The position numbers were made by a program, and so were the translations under genes. Positions 25,092-33,702 of a DNA stretch of 64,000 bases are shown here, piece after piece (the stretch's first letter is position 1; each line of letters begins with the position of its first letter). The DNA is from Streptosporangiaceae bacterium NEAU-GS5 (GTDB taxonomy: Bacteria; Actinomycetota; Actinomycetes; Streptosporangiales; Streptosporangiaceae), in contig JAGFNW010000005.1 of NCBI GenBank assembly GCA_017592665.1, positions 186,001 to 250,000 on the forward strand. The letters run 5' to 3'. The notes under the pieces were generated by a model. It saw only the letters and a list, made by a program, of their open reading frames with translations, did not search any database and was not told where the DNA came from.

Positions 25092-26507
25092 GCCGGTCAG
25101 GACCATGACCTTCTCGTAGGTGTAGTCGGCCATGGCCGACCGCAGGCCCTCGCGGCCCACGCCCGACTCCTTGACCCCGCCGTACGGCATCTGGTCGGCC
25201 CGATACGACGGGACGTCGCCGATGATGACGCCGCCGACCTCGAGCTCGCGGTTGGCCCGGAAGGCCAGGTCGAGGCTGCGGGTGAAGACGCCGGCCTGCA
25301 GGCCGTAGCGGGAGTCGTTGACGGTGCGGAACGCCTCGCCGGCGTCGGCCACCGGCTGGATGACCATGACGGGCCCGAAGATCTCCTCGCAGACCACCCG
25401 CGACTCGGGCGGAGCGTCGGTGAGGACGGTCGGCGCGATGGTCGAGCCGTCGCGGGCGCCGCCGGCCAGGACGTTCGCACCGGCGGCCACGGCCTCGCCG
25501 ATCCACTGCTCGACCCGCTTGGCGGCATCCTCCGACACCAGCGGCCCGACCTGGGTCTTCTCGTCGGCCGGATCACCGACGACGAGGCCTTCGACCGCGG
25601 CGACGAGCTTGCGGGTGAACTCCTCGCGCACCGACTCCTCGACGATCACCCGCTGGACGGCGATGCAGCTCTGCCCGGCCTGGTAGTTGGAGAACACGGC
25701 GATCCGGGACGCGGCCCAGTCGAGGTCGGCGTCGGCGAGGACGACCGCCGCGGCGTTGCCGCCCAGCTCGAGGGTGACGTGCTTACGCGGCACCCGATCC
25801 ATGATCGAGTAGCCGACCGGGCTCGATCCGGTGAACGAGATCACCGGCAGCCGCGGGTCGTCGACCAGGTCGCCGGCGCGGTCGTTGGGGACGGGGAGAA
25901 CCGAGAACATGCCTTCGGGTAGGTCGGTCTCGGCCAGCAGCTCGCCGAGCAGCAGCGCCGACAGCGGCGTGGCCGGGGCAGGCTTGACCACGATCGGCGC
26001 GCCCACGGCGATGGCTGGGGCGATCTTGTGGGCGACCAGGTTGAGCGGGAAGTTGAACGGGCTGATCCCCAGGATCGGTCCGTACGGCACACGCGAGACG
26101 TAGGCGAGGCGCCCCTGGGCGGCCGGGTCGGTGTCGAGGCGCTGCACATCGCCACTGAACCGGCGGGCCTCCTCGGCCGCGAACCGGAACGTCGAGACGG
26201 CGCGGCCGACCTCGCCGCGCGCCCAGAAGATGGGCTTGCCGTTCTCGGCGCTGATCAGCCTGGCCGCCTCGTCGGCCCGTTCGGCCAGCCGGCGCGAGAC
26301 GTGGGCGAGCGCGTCGGCGCGCACGTGGAGGGGAAGGGCGGCCGCCTGCTTGCGTACAGCGTCGGCGGCGGCCACGGCCTGCTCGACCTGGTCGGTGGTC
26401 GGCACGGAGACGACGCCGACGACCCGGCCGTCGTGGGAGTTGGTAACGGTGAGCTCGGCGTCCCCGGTAGCGGACCGGCCGGCCAACCAAAATGGCGTCA
26501 CATCCAT
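25080..26507 (-). CDS. Aldehyde dehydrogenase (NAD(P)+-dependent)
   Basis: A 475-residue ALDH. It has the N-F-P-L-N-L motif near 152, F-T-G-S-S-P-V-G for the coenzyme site at 225-232, general base E247 in L-E-L-G-G-N, and catalytic C281 in G-Q-S-C-I-A. Sequence around the cysteine resembles succinate-semialdehyde/glyceraldehyde-3-phosphate-like ALDHs. It is divergent from a TetR regulator across 217 bp, and lies near gabT, whose product succinate semialdehyde could be a substrate (inference from context). Its convergent 3' end overlaps the GNAT gene. Confidence 0.9.
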   Translation of the reverse strand: MDVTPFWLAGRSATGDAELTVTNSHDGRVVGVVSVPTTDQVEQAVAAADAVRKQAAALPLHVRADALAHVSRRLAERADEAARLISAENGKPIFWARGEVGRAVSTFRFAAEEARRFSGDVQRLDTDPAAQGRLAYVSRVPYGPILGISPFNFPLNLVAHKIAPAIAVGAPIVVKPAPATPLSALLLGELLAETDLPEGMFSVLPVPNDRAGDLVDDPRLPVISFTGSSPVGYSIMDRVPRKHVTLELGGNAAAVVLADADLDWAASRIAVFSNYQAGQSCIAVQRVIVEESVREEFTRKLVAAVEGLVVGDPADEKTQVGPLVSEDAAKRVEQWIGEAVAAGANVLAGGARDGSTIAPTVLTDAPPESRVVCEEIFGPVMVIQPVADAGEAFRTVNDSRYGLQAGVFTRSLDLAFRANRELEVGGVIIGDVPSYRADQMPYGGVKESGVGREGLRSAMADYTYEKVMVLTGLSL

Positions 26508-26724
26508 ACCCAGACGCTATGCCAGCCGATGAAGGCCAGCCCTACTCCACAGCGCACAATCTTGCGGCAGACCGCTGCCGAAGTGGACAACTCGCTGGCT
26601 TTTACTGCAATGTCACGGAACCGGCGCGATTTCGGGATGTTTTAAGGCGCGCAACGGTTTGAACGATGCTGGACGTGGTTAAGTCATCATCCGGGTCCGC
26701 GCAGGGGCCCCAGATGAGAAGGAC
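26508..26724. promoter_or_regulatory. Divergent promoter region between aldehyde dehydrogenase and TetR genes
   Basis: This 217-bp gap holds the promoters of two divergent genes. It is richer in AT around 26575-26650 than the coding flanks. I see no convincing long palindrome; a loose GATG...CATC pair near 26665-26691 is the only symmetry noticed. No ORF with coding character occupies it. Confidence 0.35.
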
Positions 26725-27363
26725 ATGCTGATGGCCACGCCGGCGCCGCTCGGGCTGCAGGGCGCTTACGCTCTCGGCCAGCGGAACGCCTACGACGAGT
26801 TACGGATCCGCCTGCTCGACGTGGCCAGCCAACTGCTCACTTCGGCCGGCCCGGAAAGCCTCACCGTACGGCGTATCGCGGCCGAAGCCGGCTGCTCGAC
26901 ACCCGTGATCTACACCATGTTCGGCAGCAAGGAAGGCCTGGCCGAGGCGCTTTACCTCGAAGGCTTCGAACGCTTCCGCCGCCGCCTCGCGGCCGTGCCG
27001 GCGCGCAACGACCCCTTCGAATACCTGACGGCACTCGGGCCCGCCTATCGCGAGGCCGCGCTGGCGGAGCCCGGCTACTACAGCCTCATGTTCGAGCGGG
27101 CCATCCCGGGGTTCGTCCCCTCCGAACGGGCCCGCACGCTCGCCCGCGCCGCGCTCAACATCCTCGACCGGGTGATCGCCGACTGCATCTCCGCCGGCTA
27201 CCTGATCCCGACCCAGCCCCGCAAAATCGCCGACGCCTTCTGGGCCGCCGCCCAAGGTGCCCTGAGCCTGGAACGTGCCGGTCACCTGCAGGACGGCCAC
27301 ACCTACGAAACCGTCACCACCGCCACCGTCTGCTGCTTCCTAGTCACCCCCCGCCCCACCTAA
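26725..27363 (+). CDS. TetR/AcrR-family transcriptional regulator
   Basis: A 212-residue TetR protein with the HTH at about 30-75 (S-L-T-V-R-R-I-A-A-E-A-G-C-S-T-P-V-I-Y-T, then M-F-G-S-K-E) and a C-terminal TetR_C-like helical domain (A-F-W-A-A-A-Q-G-A-L-S-L-E). Two in-frame ATGs, 26725 and 26731, follow AGAAGGA; the second has the better spacing. It is divergent from the aldehyde dehydrogenase, its likeliest target. The ligand is unknown. Confidence 0.88.
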   Translation: MLMATPAPLGLQGAYALGQRNAYDELRIRLLDVASQLLTSAGPESLTVRRIAAEAGCSTPVIYTMFGSKEGLAEALYLEGFERFRRRLAAVPARNDPFEYLTALGPAYREAALAEPGYYSLMFERAIPGFVPSERARTLARAALNILDRVIADCISAGYLIPTQPRKIADAFWAAAQGALSLERAGHLQDGHTYETVTTATVCCFLVTPRPT

Positions 27364-27398
27364 CGCGGTCTTCCCGCCCCACGCGGACGGCCGCTCCT

Positions 27399-27974
27399 CT
27401 ACGCTACGAAGAGGTCGGCGGCCGTGTCGACAGTGACCGCCCGGGTGGCCCACGCCTCGAGTTGCTCGACGTCGTCACAGTCTTCGACCCGGCGCCGCAC
27501 GTCGTCCGGCACGGCCAAGCCACGGGCGCTCAGGACCAGCAGAACCATCCGGCCCGCTTCCTCTGCCTTGCCCTCGGCCCTGCCCTTGCCGAAGTGCTCC
27601 TTCGCGAAAGGGCTGGCGACCAGCCAGGTCGTCGACGACATGATCTCCTCCAAAAGACGCTGCACGTCGGGCCCGGACATACTGAATGCGTACTCATAAT
27701 ACTGCGGAGCGTGGTCGCGGGGCAGATACTTAAGGCCGTCAGAGAAGGCCTGGACGACCTTCCTGTCGCGGCCGTGCACCATGACCGACATCGCGGCCAG
27801 CTCCGGCTGGGCAGCGGCTTGCTCGGGATCAAGGATGACCGGAATGTCATCCGGCCCGAGCACCCGTGCCTGTAGGCGATATCCGGTCAAGCCGGAATCG
27901 ATCGGTTGGGCGTAGAACACGGCCGTGCCGGCTTCGGGGCAGACGACCAGGACCGTCACATCGCACTGCAGCAT
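27399..27974 (-). pseudogene. N-terminally truncated Rpn/PD-(D/E)XK-type protein remnant
   Basis: About 191 residues matching only the C-terminal two-thirds of a family common in large actinobacterial genomes (Rpn-like predicted nucleases of about 290 residues). Recognisable parts are V-L-V-V-C-P-E-A then A-Q-P-I-D-S-G-L-T-G-Y, V-L-G-P-D-D-I-P-V-I, the G-K-G-R-A-E-G-K-A-E linker, and a closing A-W-A-T-R-A-V-T-V. The N-terminal catalytic segment is missing: upstream the frame runs straight into the end of the pucR gene (stop 27986). ATG 27974 is the first usable start. It is probably an inactive relic, though expression of the C-terminal part cannot be excluded. Confidence 0.65.
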
Positions 27975-27985
27975 CAGCCACAGGG

Positions 27986-29503
27986 CTAGATCGAGAGGGC
28001 TAGCCAGAGTTCGGCGCGGGTGGAGGGGTCGTCGAGGTCGCGGGCGAGGAGGTCGGCGGCGCGGCGGATGCGGTAGCGGAGCGTATGGCGATGGACGCCG
28101 AGGCGCTGGGCGGCCGCGTCCCAGTGGCCGTTGCACGCAAGGTAGACGCGGAGCGACTCGACCAGGTCGGTGCGGGAGCCGTAACGGGTGAGGGGCTCGA
28201 GCAGGGCCGCAGCGAAGGTGCGGGCGGCCTCAGGGTCGATGAGGGACAGCAGGCCCTGACCGGCCAGGTCGCCGAAGCGGACGACAGGGGTTTCGTCGCC
28301 GGCGGCGGCGAGGGCGCGTTCGGCCTGGTCGAGGGCGGTTGTGAGGTCGGGGGCGGTGAGGGCGGGGATCACGGGGCTGACGCCCACCCGGCCGTGGGCT
28401 GTCGTGCGCTCGATGATCTCGATTATGTGGTCGAGGGCGGTCTCGGGCGCCAGGACGATGGTGTGGTCGCCGCGGGGGGCGCTGAAGGTGGGCAGGGCGT
28501 CGGCGAGGGCGTCCGGGTCGGGGGTCGCGCAGGCCAGGACGGCGATCGGGCCCGCGGGTAGTTCCTCCGCGATATCGGCCAGGACCGCGGCCGCCACGCT
28601 GGCAGGCGTGCTGGGTGCGGTTTCTGGCGGGGTGCTGGCGGGGGTGCTTTGTGGGGGTGTGGATGGGGGGGTGTGGAGGAGGAGGGTGAGGGCGGCGGCG
28701 CGGATGTGGGAGTGGGCGGCTCGGGGGCCGCGGCCTTGTTCGAGGGCGAGGGTGAGGAGAGATCCCGCCGCGTTCACGATCGTGTGACCGATCGGGGAGA
28801 ACGTGCGCTCGGCGCCGACCGCGAAGAAGCCGTGCCGGCCGAGTGGCTGGACGATGACGTGCTCGGATGGGGTGGCCAGCGCGAGGATCGACGGCGTGCC
28901 GCCGCGGAGGCGGGCGAACTCGGGGGCGAGGGCGCGAGCTCGGGCTTCGTCCCAAGGTCCGGCCGCGTGCCGTACCTCGCCGGACTCATCGAACAAAATG
29001 GCCCAGCCACCGATTTCGCGGGCGAGCAGGTCGATGACCGCGGAAAGGCCGGCGGGTTGGAGTGCGGCGCGGGTGAGACGGCCCTGGGCGGCGAAGGCGC
29101 GGCTGATCTCCTCGTACTGCTCGGCCGCGAGAAGTTCGCTGACGGCCTTGCCGACGGCGATGAACGGGGTGTCTTTGGGCACCTCGATCAGCGGGAGGCC
29201 GGCCGCACGGGCGGCGGCGACGAAGGTGGACGGTACGGCGGCGTGGGTGAGGCCGACGCCGAAGCCGAGGCCGGCCACGCCGCGGGCGACCAGGCGCGAG
29301 ACGTAGGGTTCGGCGTCGTCGGAGGTCAGGGTCATGCCGGTCGTGAGGACGAGCTCATGGCCTTCGAGGAAGGGGGTGGGGTCGTCGAGCTCGCTCACGG
29401 CGACCCATCGGACGGGCTGATCCAGAGCCTCTCGCCCGGCGAGCACGCGCAGGTCGAGGGCCCGGATCGCGGTCACCCGCCGCAGGGTCGGCGCCACGTT
29501 CAC
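27986..29503 (-). CDS. PucR-family transcriptional regulator
   Basis: A 505-residue PucR-type activator with an N-terminal purine-catabolism regulatory domain (about 1-125; L-D-Q-P-V-R-W-V-A-V-S-E-L-D-D-P and E-L-V-L-T-T-G-M-T-L). A central GGDEF-like domain is interrupted by a Thr/Pro-rich linker near 275-300. The C-terminal HTH_30 domain (G-H-W-D-A-A-A-Q-R-L-G-V-H-R-H-T-L-R-Y-R) ends the protein. GTG 29503 is used; GTG 29497 also fits. It is divergent from gabT across 93 bp containing a dyad, so it most likely controls GABA/beta-amino-acid use, as PucR-type GabR regulators do. Confidence 0.88.
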   Translation of the reverse strand: MNVAPTLRRVTAIRALDLRVLAGREALDQPVRWVAVSELDDPTPFLEGHELVLTTGMTLTSDDAEPYVSRLVARGVAGLGFGVGLTHAAVPSTFVAAARAAGLPLIEVPKDTPFIAVGKAVSELLAAEQYEEISRAFAAQGRLTRAALQPAGLSAVIDLLAREIGGWAILFDESGEVRHAAGPWDEARARALAPEFARLRGGTPSILALATPSEHVIVQPLGRHGFFAVGAERTFSPIGHTIVNAAGSLLTLALEQGRGPRAAHSHIRAAALTLLLHTPPSTPPQSTPASTPPETAPSTPASVAAAVLADIAEELPAGPIAVLACATPDPDALADALPTFSAPRGDHTIVLAPETALDHIIEIIERTTAHGRVGVSPVIPALTAPDLTTALDQAERALAAAGDETPVVRFGDLAGQGLLSLIDPEAARTFAAALLEPLTRYGSRTDLVESLRVYLACNGHWDAAAQRLGVHRHTLRYRIRRAADLLARDLDDPSTRAELWLALSI

Positions 29504-29511
29504 CCCCAGGT

Positions 29512-29528
29512 TTGTACATTCTGGACAA
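29512..29528. promoter_or_regulatory. Candidate PucR operator between pucR and gabT
   Basis: TTGTAC-ATTCT-GGACAA is a 17-bp interrupted inverted repeat (5 of 6 arm positions complementary) 8 nt from the pucR start and 68 nt upstream of gabT. Position suggests a binding site or promoter element for the divergent pair. Binding is inferred. Confidence 0.45.
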
Positions 29529-29596
29529 CCATTCTCCTCGCAACTCGCCGGGACGACACATCGGCAGGTCGCGGCGGTAGCCGTACCGTCGAAAGC

Positions 29597-30943
29597 ATGA
29601 GCATGACCACGCATGGCGGCCCCGGGCTGCCGCAGGAGCGCCGGCTCGTCACCGAGATCCCCGGCCCGCGGTCGCGGGAGTTGTTCGCGCGGAAGCAGGC
29701 GGCCGTGCCGCCCGGGATCGGCACCACGCTGCCGGTCTTCATCACGCATGCGGGTGGCGGCGTCGTGGTCGACGCCGACGGCAACTCGCTGATCGACTTC
29801 GGCTCCGGCATCGCCGTGACCAGCGTCGGCAACGCCGCGCCGCGCGTGGTGGAGCGCGTCCAGCGGCAGGTGGCCGACTTCACGCACACCTGTTTCATGG
29901 TCACCCCGTACGAGGCGTACGTGGCGGTCTGCGAGAAGCTCAACGAGCTGACCCCGGGCGACCACGAGAAGCGCACGTTCCTGGTGAACAGCGGCGCCGA
30001 GGCGGTGGAGAACGCGGTCAAGGTGGCGAGGCACGCGACCGGACGGCAGGCGGTGGTCGTGTTCGACCACGGCTATCACGGCCGGACGCTGCTCACGATG
30101 ACGCTGACCGCCAAGAACATGCCCTACAAGCACCACTTCGGGCCGTTCGCGCCCGAGGTCTATCGGGTGCCGCTGGCCTATCCGTTCCGCTGGCCGTCCG
30201 GGCCGGACAAGTGCGCCGAGGAAGCGGCGGCGCTCGCCATCGACATGATCAACAAGCAGATCGGCGCCGAGAACGTGGCCGCCGTGGTGATCGAGCCGAT
30301 CGCGGGCGAGGGCGGCTTCATCGAGCCGGCGAAGGGCTTCCTGCCGGCCATCCTCGACTACTGCCGCGCGAACGGCATCCTGTTCGTCGCCGACGAGGTG
30401 CAGACCGGCTTCGCCCGTACGGGCGACCTGTTCGCGTGCGAGGACGAGGGCATCGTGCCCGACATCATCTGCACGGCGAAGGGCATCGCGGGCGGGCTGC
30501 CGCTGGCCGCGGTGACGGGCCGGGCGGAGATCCTCGACCGGGTGCACGTGGGCGGCCTCGGCGGCACCTACGGCGGCAATCCGCTGGCCTGCGAGGCGGC
30601 GCTCGGGGTGTTCGAGACGATCGAGCAGGAGGGGCTGGTCGAGCGGGCCCGCCACATCGGCGACGTCATGCTGCCGCGGCTGCGCGGATTCCAGGAGCGC
30701 TTCCCGGCCATCGGCGACGTGCGCGGACGCGGCGCGATGACCGCGATCGAGCTGGTCAAGCCGGGCACGACCGAGCCCGACCCGGCCCTCACGCTGGAGA
30801 TCACCCGGCGCTGCCACGCGGAAGGGCTGCTCGTGCTGACCGCGGGCACCTACGGCAACGTGCTGCGCTTCCTGCCGCCCCTGGTCATGCCGGACCACCT
30901 GCTCGAGGAAGGGCTCTCGATCCTCGACAAATCTCTTGTTTGA
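29597..30943 (+). CDS. gabT: 4-aminobutyrate--2-oxoglutarate transaminase
   Basis: A 448-residue class-III aminotransferase. It has the [13 protein letters not shown] substrate segment, the [13 protein letters not shown] phosphate-binding motif, [10 protein letters not shown] with the PLP-contacting Asp, and Lys of C-T-A-K-G-I-A-G-G for the internal aldimine. E-P-I-A-G-E-G-G-F and the overall pattern match GABA transaminases (GabT), which give succinate semialdehyde and glutamate. ATG 29597 or 29603 may start it. It is divergent from pucR, followed by a strong terminator, and therefore monocistronic. The nearby ALDH at 25080-26507 could complete the route. Confidence 0.93.
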   Translation: MSMTTHGGPGLPQERRLVTEIPGPRSRELFARKQAAVPPGIGTTLPVFITHAGGGVVVDADGNSLIDFGSGIAVTSVGNAAPRVVERVQRQVADFTHTCFMVTPYEAYVAVCEKLNELTPGDHEKRTFLVNSGAEAVENAVKVARHATGRQAVVVFDHGYHGRTLLTMTLTAKNMPYKHHFGPFAPEVYRVPLAYPFRWPSGPDKCAEEAAALAIDMINKQIGAENVAAVVIEPIAGEGGFIEPAKGFLPAILDYCRANGILFVADEVQTGFARTGDLFACEDEGIVPDIICTAKGIAGGLPLAAVTGRAEILDRVHVGGLGGTYGGNPLACEAALGVFETIEQEGLVERARHIGDVMLPRLRGFQERFPAIGDVRGRGAMTAIELVKPGTTEPDPALTLEITRRCHAEGLLVLTAGTYGNVLRFLPPLVMPDHLLEEGLSILDKSLV

Positions 30944-30968
30944 CCCTTTTGTTTGACTTGCGTCCCTA

Positions 30969-31003
30969 GGGGCACTCGGGCTTTGGCGCCGGGTGCCCCT
31001 TTT
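30969..31003 (+). terminator. Rho-independent terminator of gabT
   Basis: GGGGCACTCGG (30969-30979) pairs with CCGGGTGCCCC (30989-30999) through 11 bp with one G-U pair and a 9-nt loop, followed by TTTT at 31000-31003. It lies 25 bp after the gabT stop, the textbook arrangement. Confidence 0.9.
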
Positions 31004-31119
31004 GTCGATAGACGGTCTTCCGCCAGCCGGGGATTTGACCGCTGCTTGGCTCAGCGCCCACCTGTCACGCCATGTAAGCGCGTTATAACGGTTCGGGTAC
31101 ACGAGCTTGAGGGGGCGTG

Positions 31120-31368
31120 ATGGGCTGGGATCGAGACCGGGCAGGCCGGCTCATGTTGACGTTCGATCCGACCGGTCTGTCCGCGGCGCAGCGTGACGGG
31201 GACGCGTGCGTCGTGTGTCACAAGAAGTGGCCGCGGCCGCGGGTCAGGGTGGGCCAACTGCCGGACCGGGCTCCCATTCACGCGTGCGACGAGTGCGCGG
31301 AGGCCGTGCTTCCGGTCCCGGAGGGCGGCAGGGTGCCACTGCCGCGCCGGTCTCGCGCCTTCCTCTGA
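31120..31368 (+). CDS. Small protein with two CxxC knuckles, function unknown
   Basis: An 82-residue protein with C-V-V-C near residue 29 and C-D-E-C near 58, a spacing suited to one zinc site. It is Arg/Pro-rich and ends in a basic tail. GAGGGGG upstream favours ATG 31120 over the immediately preceding GTG 31117. Similar short zinc-ribbon-like proteins occur as hypotheticals in actinobacteria; I cannot assign a function. A TATAAC box near 31083 may be its -10. Confidence 0.6.
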   Translation: MGWDRDRAGRLMLTFDPTGLSAAQRDGDACVVCHKKWPRPRVRVGQLPDRAPIHACDECAEAVLPVPEGGRVPLPRRSRAFL

Positions 31369-31416
31369 CACCTCCCAGGTTTCCCTCAAAGGCAGAACGC
31401 CTCCATAATCGGTCAC

Positions 31417-32424
31417 ATGGCGACAGACCGGTCACCTGGCGGATTAGAGATCACGCTCGCGGTCCTGTCCGCGGCGGTGGCGGCCTTCTACTTCGCAGGG
31501 GCGCCGGGGTCATACGGGATCTTCCTCGTGGCCGTGGGCTGCCTGTTGTTCGGCTGGGCCGGCGCCGTCGTGGTGCGGCCCGGGTCCCGCGTGTACGCCA
31601 CGGGGGCCTTCCTTCATCTGGGTCTCTTCGTGATCTGGTTGGTGGGGCGGGTGGCGGGAGTTCCGTTTGGGCCGAACACCTGGACCGCCAAACCGTCTGG
31701 GCCGCCCGGGCTCATCGGAGCCACCTTTGAAACTCTCATCGTCGTCATCTGTCTGGCGGTCCTCGCGGAGGTCCGGGCGTCGCGGCGGACCGTGCTCGTG
31801 GCCACGGTGCTGGGCGGGGCGGTGGCCGCGATCTCCGTGCTCGCCATGGGCCGGACCGGCCCGCCGCTGGTCGCGCACCAGCATGCGGCGGCAGCCGTAC
31901 AGCAGCCAGGTGGACCCACGGACGCCCAGATCACCGCGGCCGACGCGCTGGTCCAGGCGACCCGGCGGCAGGCGCCCACACGCTGGCCGACCCTGGACGA
32001 CGCCGAACGCGACGGCTACCTGGACGCCTTCGACTCTGGATCCGGCCCGGGCCAGATCGTGCACGTGGTGAAGTCGCCCCTGCTGCAGGACGGGGTCATC
32101 CTCGACCCGAACCGCCCCGAGTCGCTCGTCTACGCCCGGCTGCCGTCAGGTGAGACGACTCTGCTCGGCGCCATGTACATCATGCCGCCCGGCCAGATCG
32201 GACCTCAGATCGGCGGCCCGATCACCCGCTGGCACACCCACGGCGACCTGTGCCTCAACGGCACCCGGATAGCGCTCCGCGACGCCGGCGGCACCTGCCC
32301 GGCCGGATCGAAGGCGCTCCCCGTCACGCCTGAGATGCTGCACCTGTGGCTCGTGGACGTGCCGGGCGGCCCCTATTCGGAGGCGAGCGACGCCACCCTC
32401 CGCGCCGCGGCCGCGCGGGTATAG
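31417..32424 (+). CDS. Membrane protein with extracytoplasmic His-motif domain, function unknown
   Basis: A 335-residue protein. Four or five hydrophobic segments occupy roughly 10-150 (for example T-L-A-V-L-S-A-A-V-A-A-F-Y-F and V-L-V-A-T-V-L-G-G-A-V-A-A-I). A soluble C-terminal domain of about 180 residues follows, containing A-M-Y-I-M-P-P-G and R-W-H-T-H-G-D-L-C-L. The His-x-His with a nearby Cys could bind metal. Residues 165-195 resemble a helix preceding a small sensor domain. No family assignment is made with confidence. It sits between a small zinc-knuckle gene and a convergent lipoprotein gene. Confidence 0.75.
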   Translation: MATDRSPGGLEITLAVLSAAVAAFYFAGAPGSYGIFLVAVGCLLFGWAGAVVVRPGSRVYATGAFLHLGLFVIWLVGRVAGVPFGPNTWTAKPSGPPGLIGATFETLIVVICLAVLAEVRASRRTVLVATVLGGAVAAISVLAMGRTGPPLVAHQHAAAAVQQPGGPTDAQITAADALVQATRRQAPTRWPTLDDAERDGYLDAFDSGSGPGQIVHVVKSPLLQDGVILDPNRPESLVYARLPSGETTLLGAMYIMPPGQIGPQIGGPITRWHTHGDLCLNGTRIALRDAGGTCPAGSKALPVTPEMLHLWLVDVPGGPYSEASDATLRAAAARV

Positions 32425-32441
32425 AGGCGCGGCGAACACGG

Positions 32442-33683
32442 CTAACCGGTGATCTGCCGCCAGGCCCCGACCCACTCCGCGTAGTCGACGCAGTCTTCGG
32501 GCTTGCCGGATTCAGGCTTGCCGCCGGATCCGGGCCCGCAGTCCTTGGCCGGGAGGCTCGCGAACGAGATCCCCTTCAGGTCGTTGACGCCGTAGTCGTC
32601 GCAGACGCGGCGTGCCGCCTCCTTCGCGCACGCGCCCGGATTGGCCGGGGCGAGCCCGGTCCAGGCGGCCACCTGCCGCTGCACTTCGGCCGTGCTCGCG
32701 TAGGCCATCCACGCGTACGCGCATCTGGGATGCGGCGCGTCGGCGGCCATGACCCAGCTGTCCACCCGGCCCGTGACCGGCCGCTGAGCCACCGCCTTCA
32801 CCTTCCGCCCGGCCCGGTTGAGCAGATCCATGACGTACGGCGGAGCCTGCGCGAACCGCGCGGACCCGGTCGCGAACCCCTGGACCACCTCGATCGGGTC
32901 GCGCCAGAACTCCCGGTGCTGCCCGTCGCGGCCGACCAGCGCCACGGCGTCGGCGAACTGCTCCGGGGTCAGCTGGAACGGATCCCGCACGCCCTCGAGC
33001 GTCAGCGCGGCGGCCCCGATGGTCAGCGGGCTGTTGCGATAGAGGACGGGGCCGTCGCTGTGGTAGATGTCGCCCTTGGCCCCCTCGTAGAGCACGGTGT
33101 CGGTGCTCCACAAGAACGGCACGGCATACGTCTCGCCGTCGGGGAATCGAGGGCGCAGCCGCTTGGGGATGGCGTCGTAGGTGGGAATGCGCGCGGTGTC
33201 GACGACCGCCGCGCCCTTGGCGGCCACGATCAGGCCGGCCAGGTCGGGCGGGGCGGAGACCACGTCATACGGCCCGAGGACGTCGTCGAGCCTGGCGGCC
33301 GGATCGGCCGCCGGGTCGGCGACCGGATCGGCGACCGGGTCGGTGGCCAGCTCGCGCACGGTCACCTTGCATCCGCTCTTGTTCTCGAACGGGACCACCC
33401 AGTTGACCCGCTTGTCGTTGCCGCCCCACTCCGCATATCCGGGGAGGGCGAGCACGGTGACCGCCCCCTCCCCCGCACGCCCCGGAGACTGCGACGGCGT
33501 CGCGCTGGGCGACGGCGTGGACGATGACGACGGGGTGGGCGAAGGGGTGGGCGTCAGCGCCGACGTAGCGGCGAGTGACGGAATGGGCGTCGCCACGCCC
33601 GCCGCGGGGACGCCCGCATCGGGCAGCGCCGTGCCGCAGGCGGCCGTGAGCGCCACGAGGAGAACTGCCCAGCGGAAACGCAC
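32442..33683 (-). CDS. ABC-type extracellular solute-binding lipoprotein (polyamine-binding-like)
   Basis: A 413-residue lipoprotein: a basic N-terminus, hydrophobic core and lipobox L-T-A-A-C with C16 as the lipidated residue. A Ser/Thr/Pro-rich spacer (about 30-70) comes before the periplasmic-binding-protein fold. V-V-S-A-P-P-D-L-A-G-L near 143, Y-A-V-P-F-L-W-S-T-D-T-V near 187 and A-W-M-A-Y-A-S-T near 326 resemble spermidine/putrescine-binding PotD-type proteins. No ABC permease or ATPase genes are adjacent, so it must work with distant partners or have another role. A four-fold D-P-x-A repeat lies at residues 115-130. Confidence 0.78.
   Translation of the reverse strand: MRFRWAVLLVALTAACGTALPDAGVPAAGVATPIPSLAATSALTPTPSPTPSSSSTPSPSATPSQSPGRAGEGAVTVLALPGYAEWGGNDKRVNWVVPFENKSGCKVTVRELATDPVADPVADPAADPAARLDDVLGPYDVVSAPPDLAGLIVAAKGAAVVDTARIPTYDAIPKRLRPRFPDGETYAVPFLWSTDTVLYEGAKGDIYHSDGPVLYRNSPLTIGAAALTLEGVRDPFQLTPEQFADAVALVGRDGQHREFWRDPIEVVQGFATGSARFAQAPPYVMDLLNRAGRKVKAVAQRPVTGRVDSWVMAADAPHPRCAYAWMAYASTAEVQRQVAAWTGLAPANPGACAKEAARRVCDDYGVNDLKGISFASLPAKDCGPGSGGKPESGKPEDCVDYAEWVGAWRQITG
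33294..33341. repeat. Four tandem 12-bp repeats within lipoprotein gene
   Basis: Four consecutive 12-mers with consensus GGCSRCCGGRTC at 33294-33305, 33306-33317, 33318-33329 and 33330-33341 encode the Asp-Pro-Val/Ala-Ala repeats in the solute-binding lipoprotein. Such arrays vary in copy number by slippage without breaking the frame. Confidence 0.85.
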
Positions 33684-33702
33684 CTCCCGAGCCTACAAGA
33701 GG

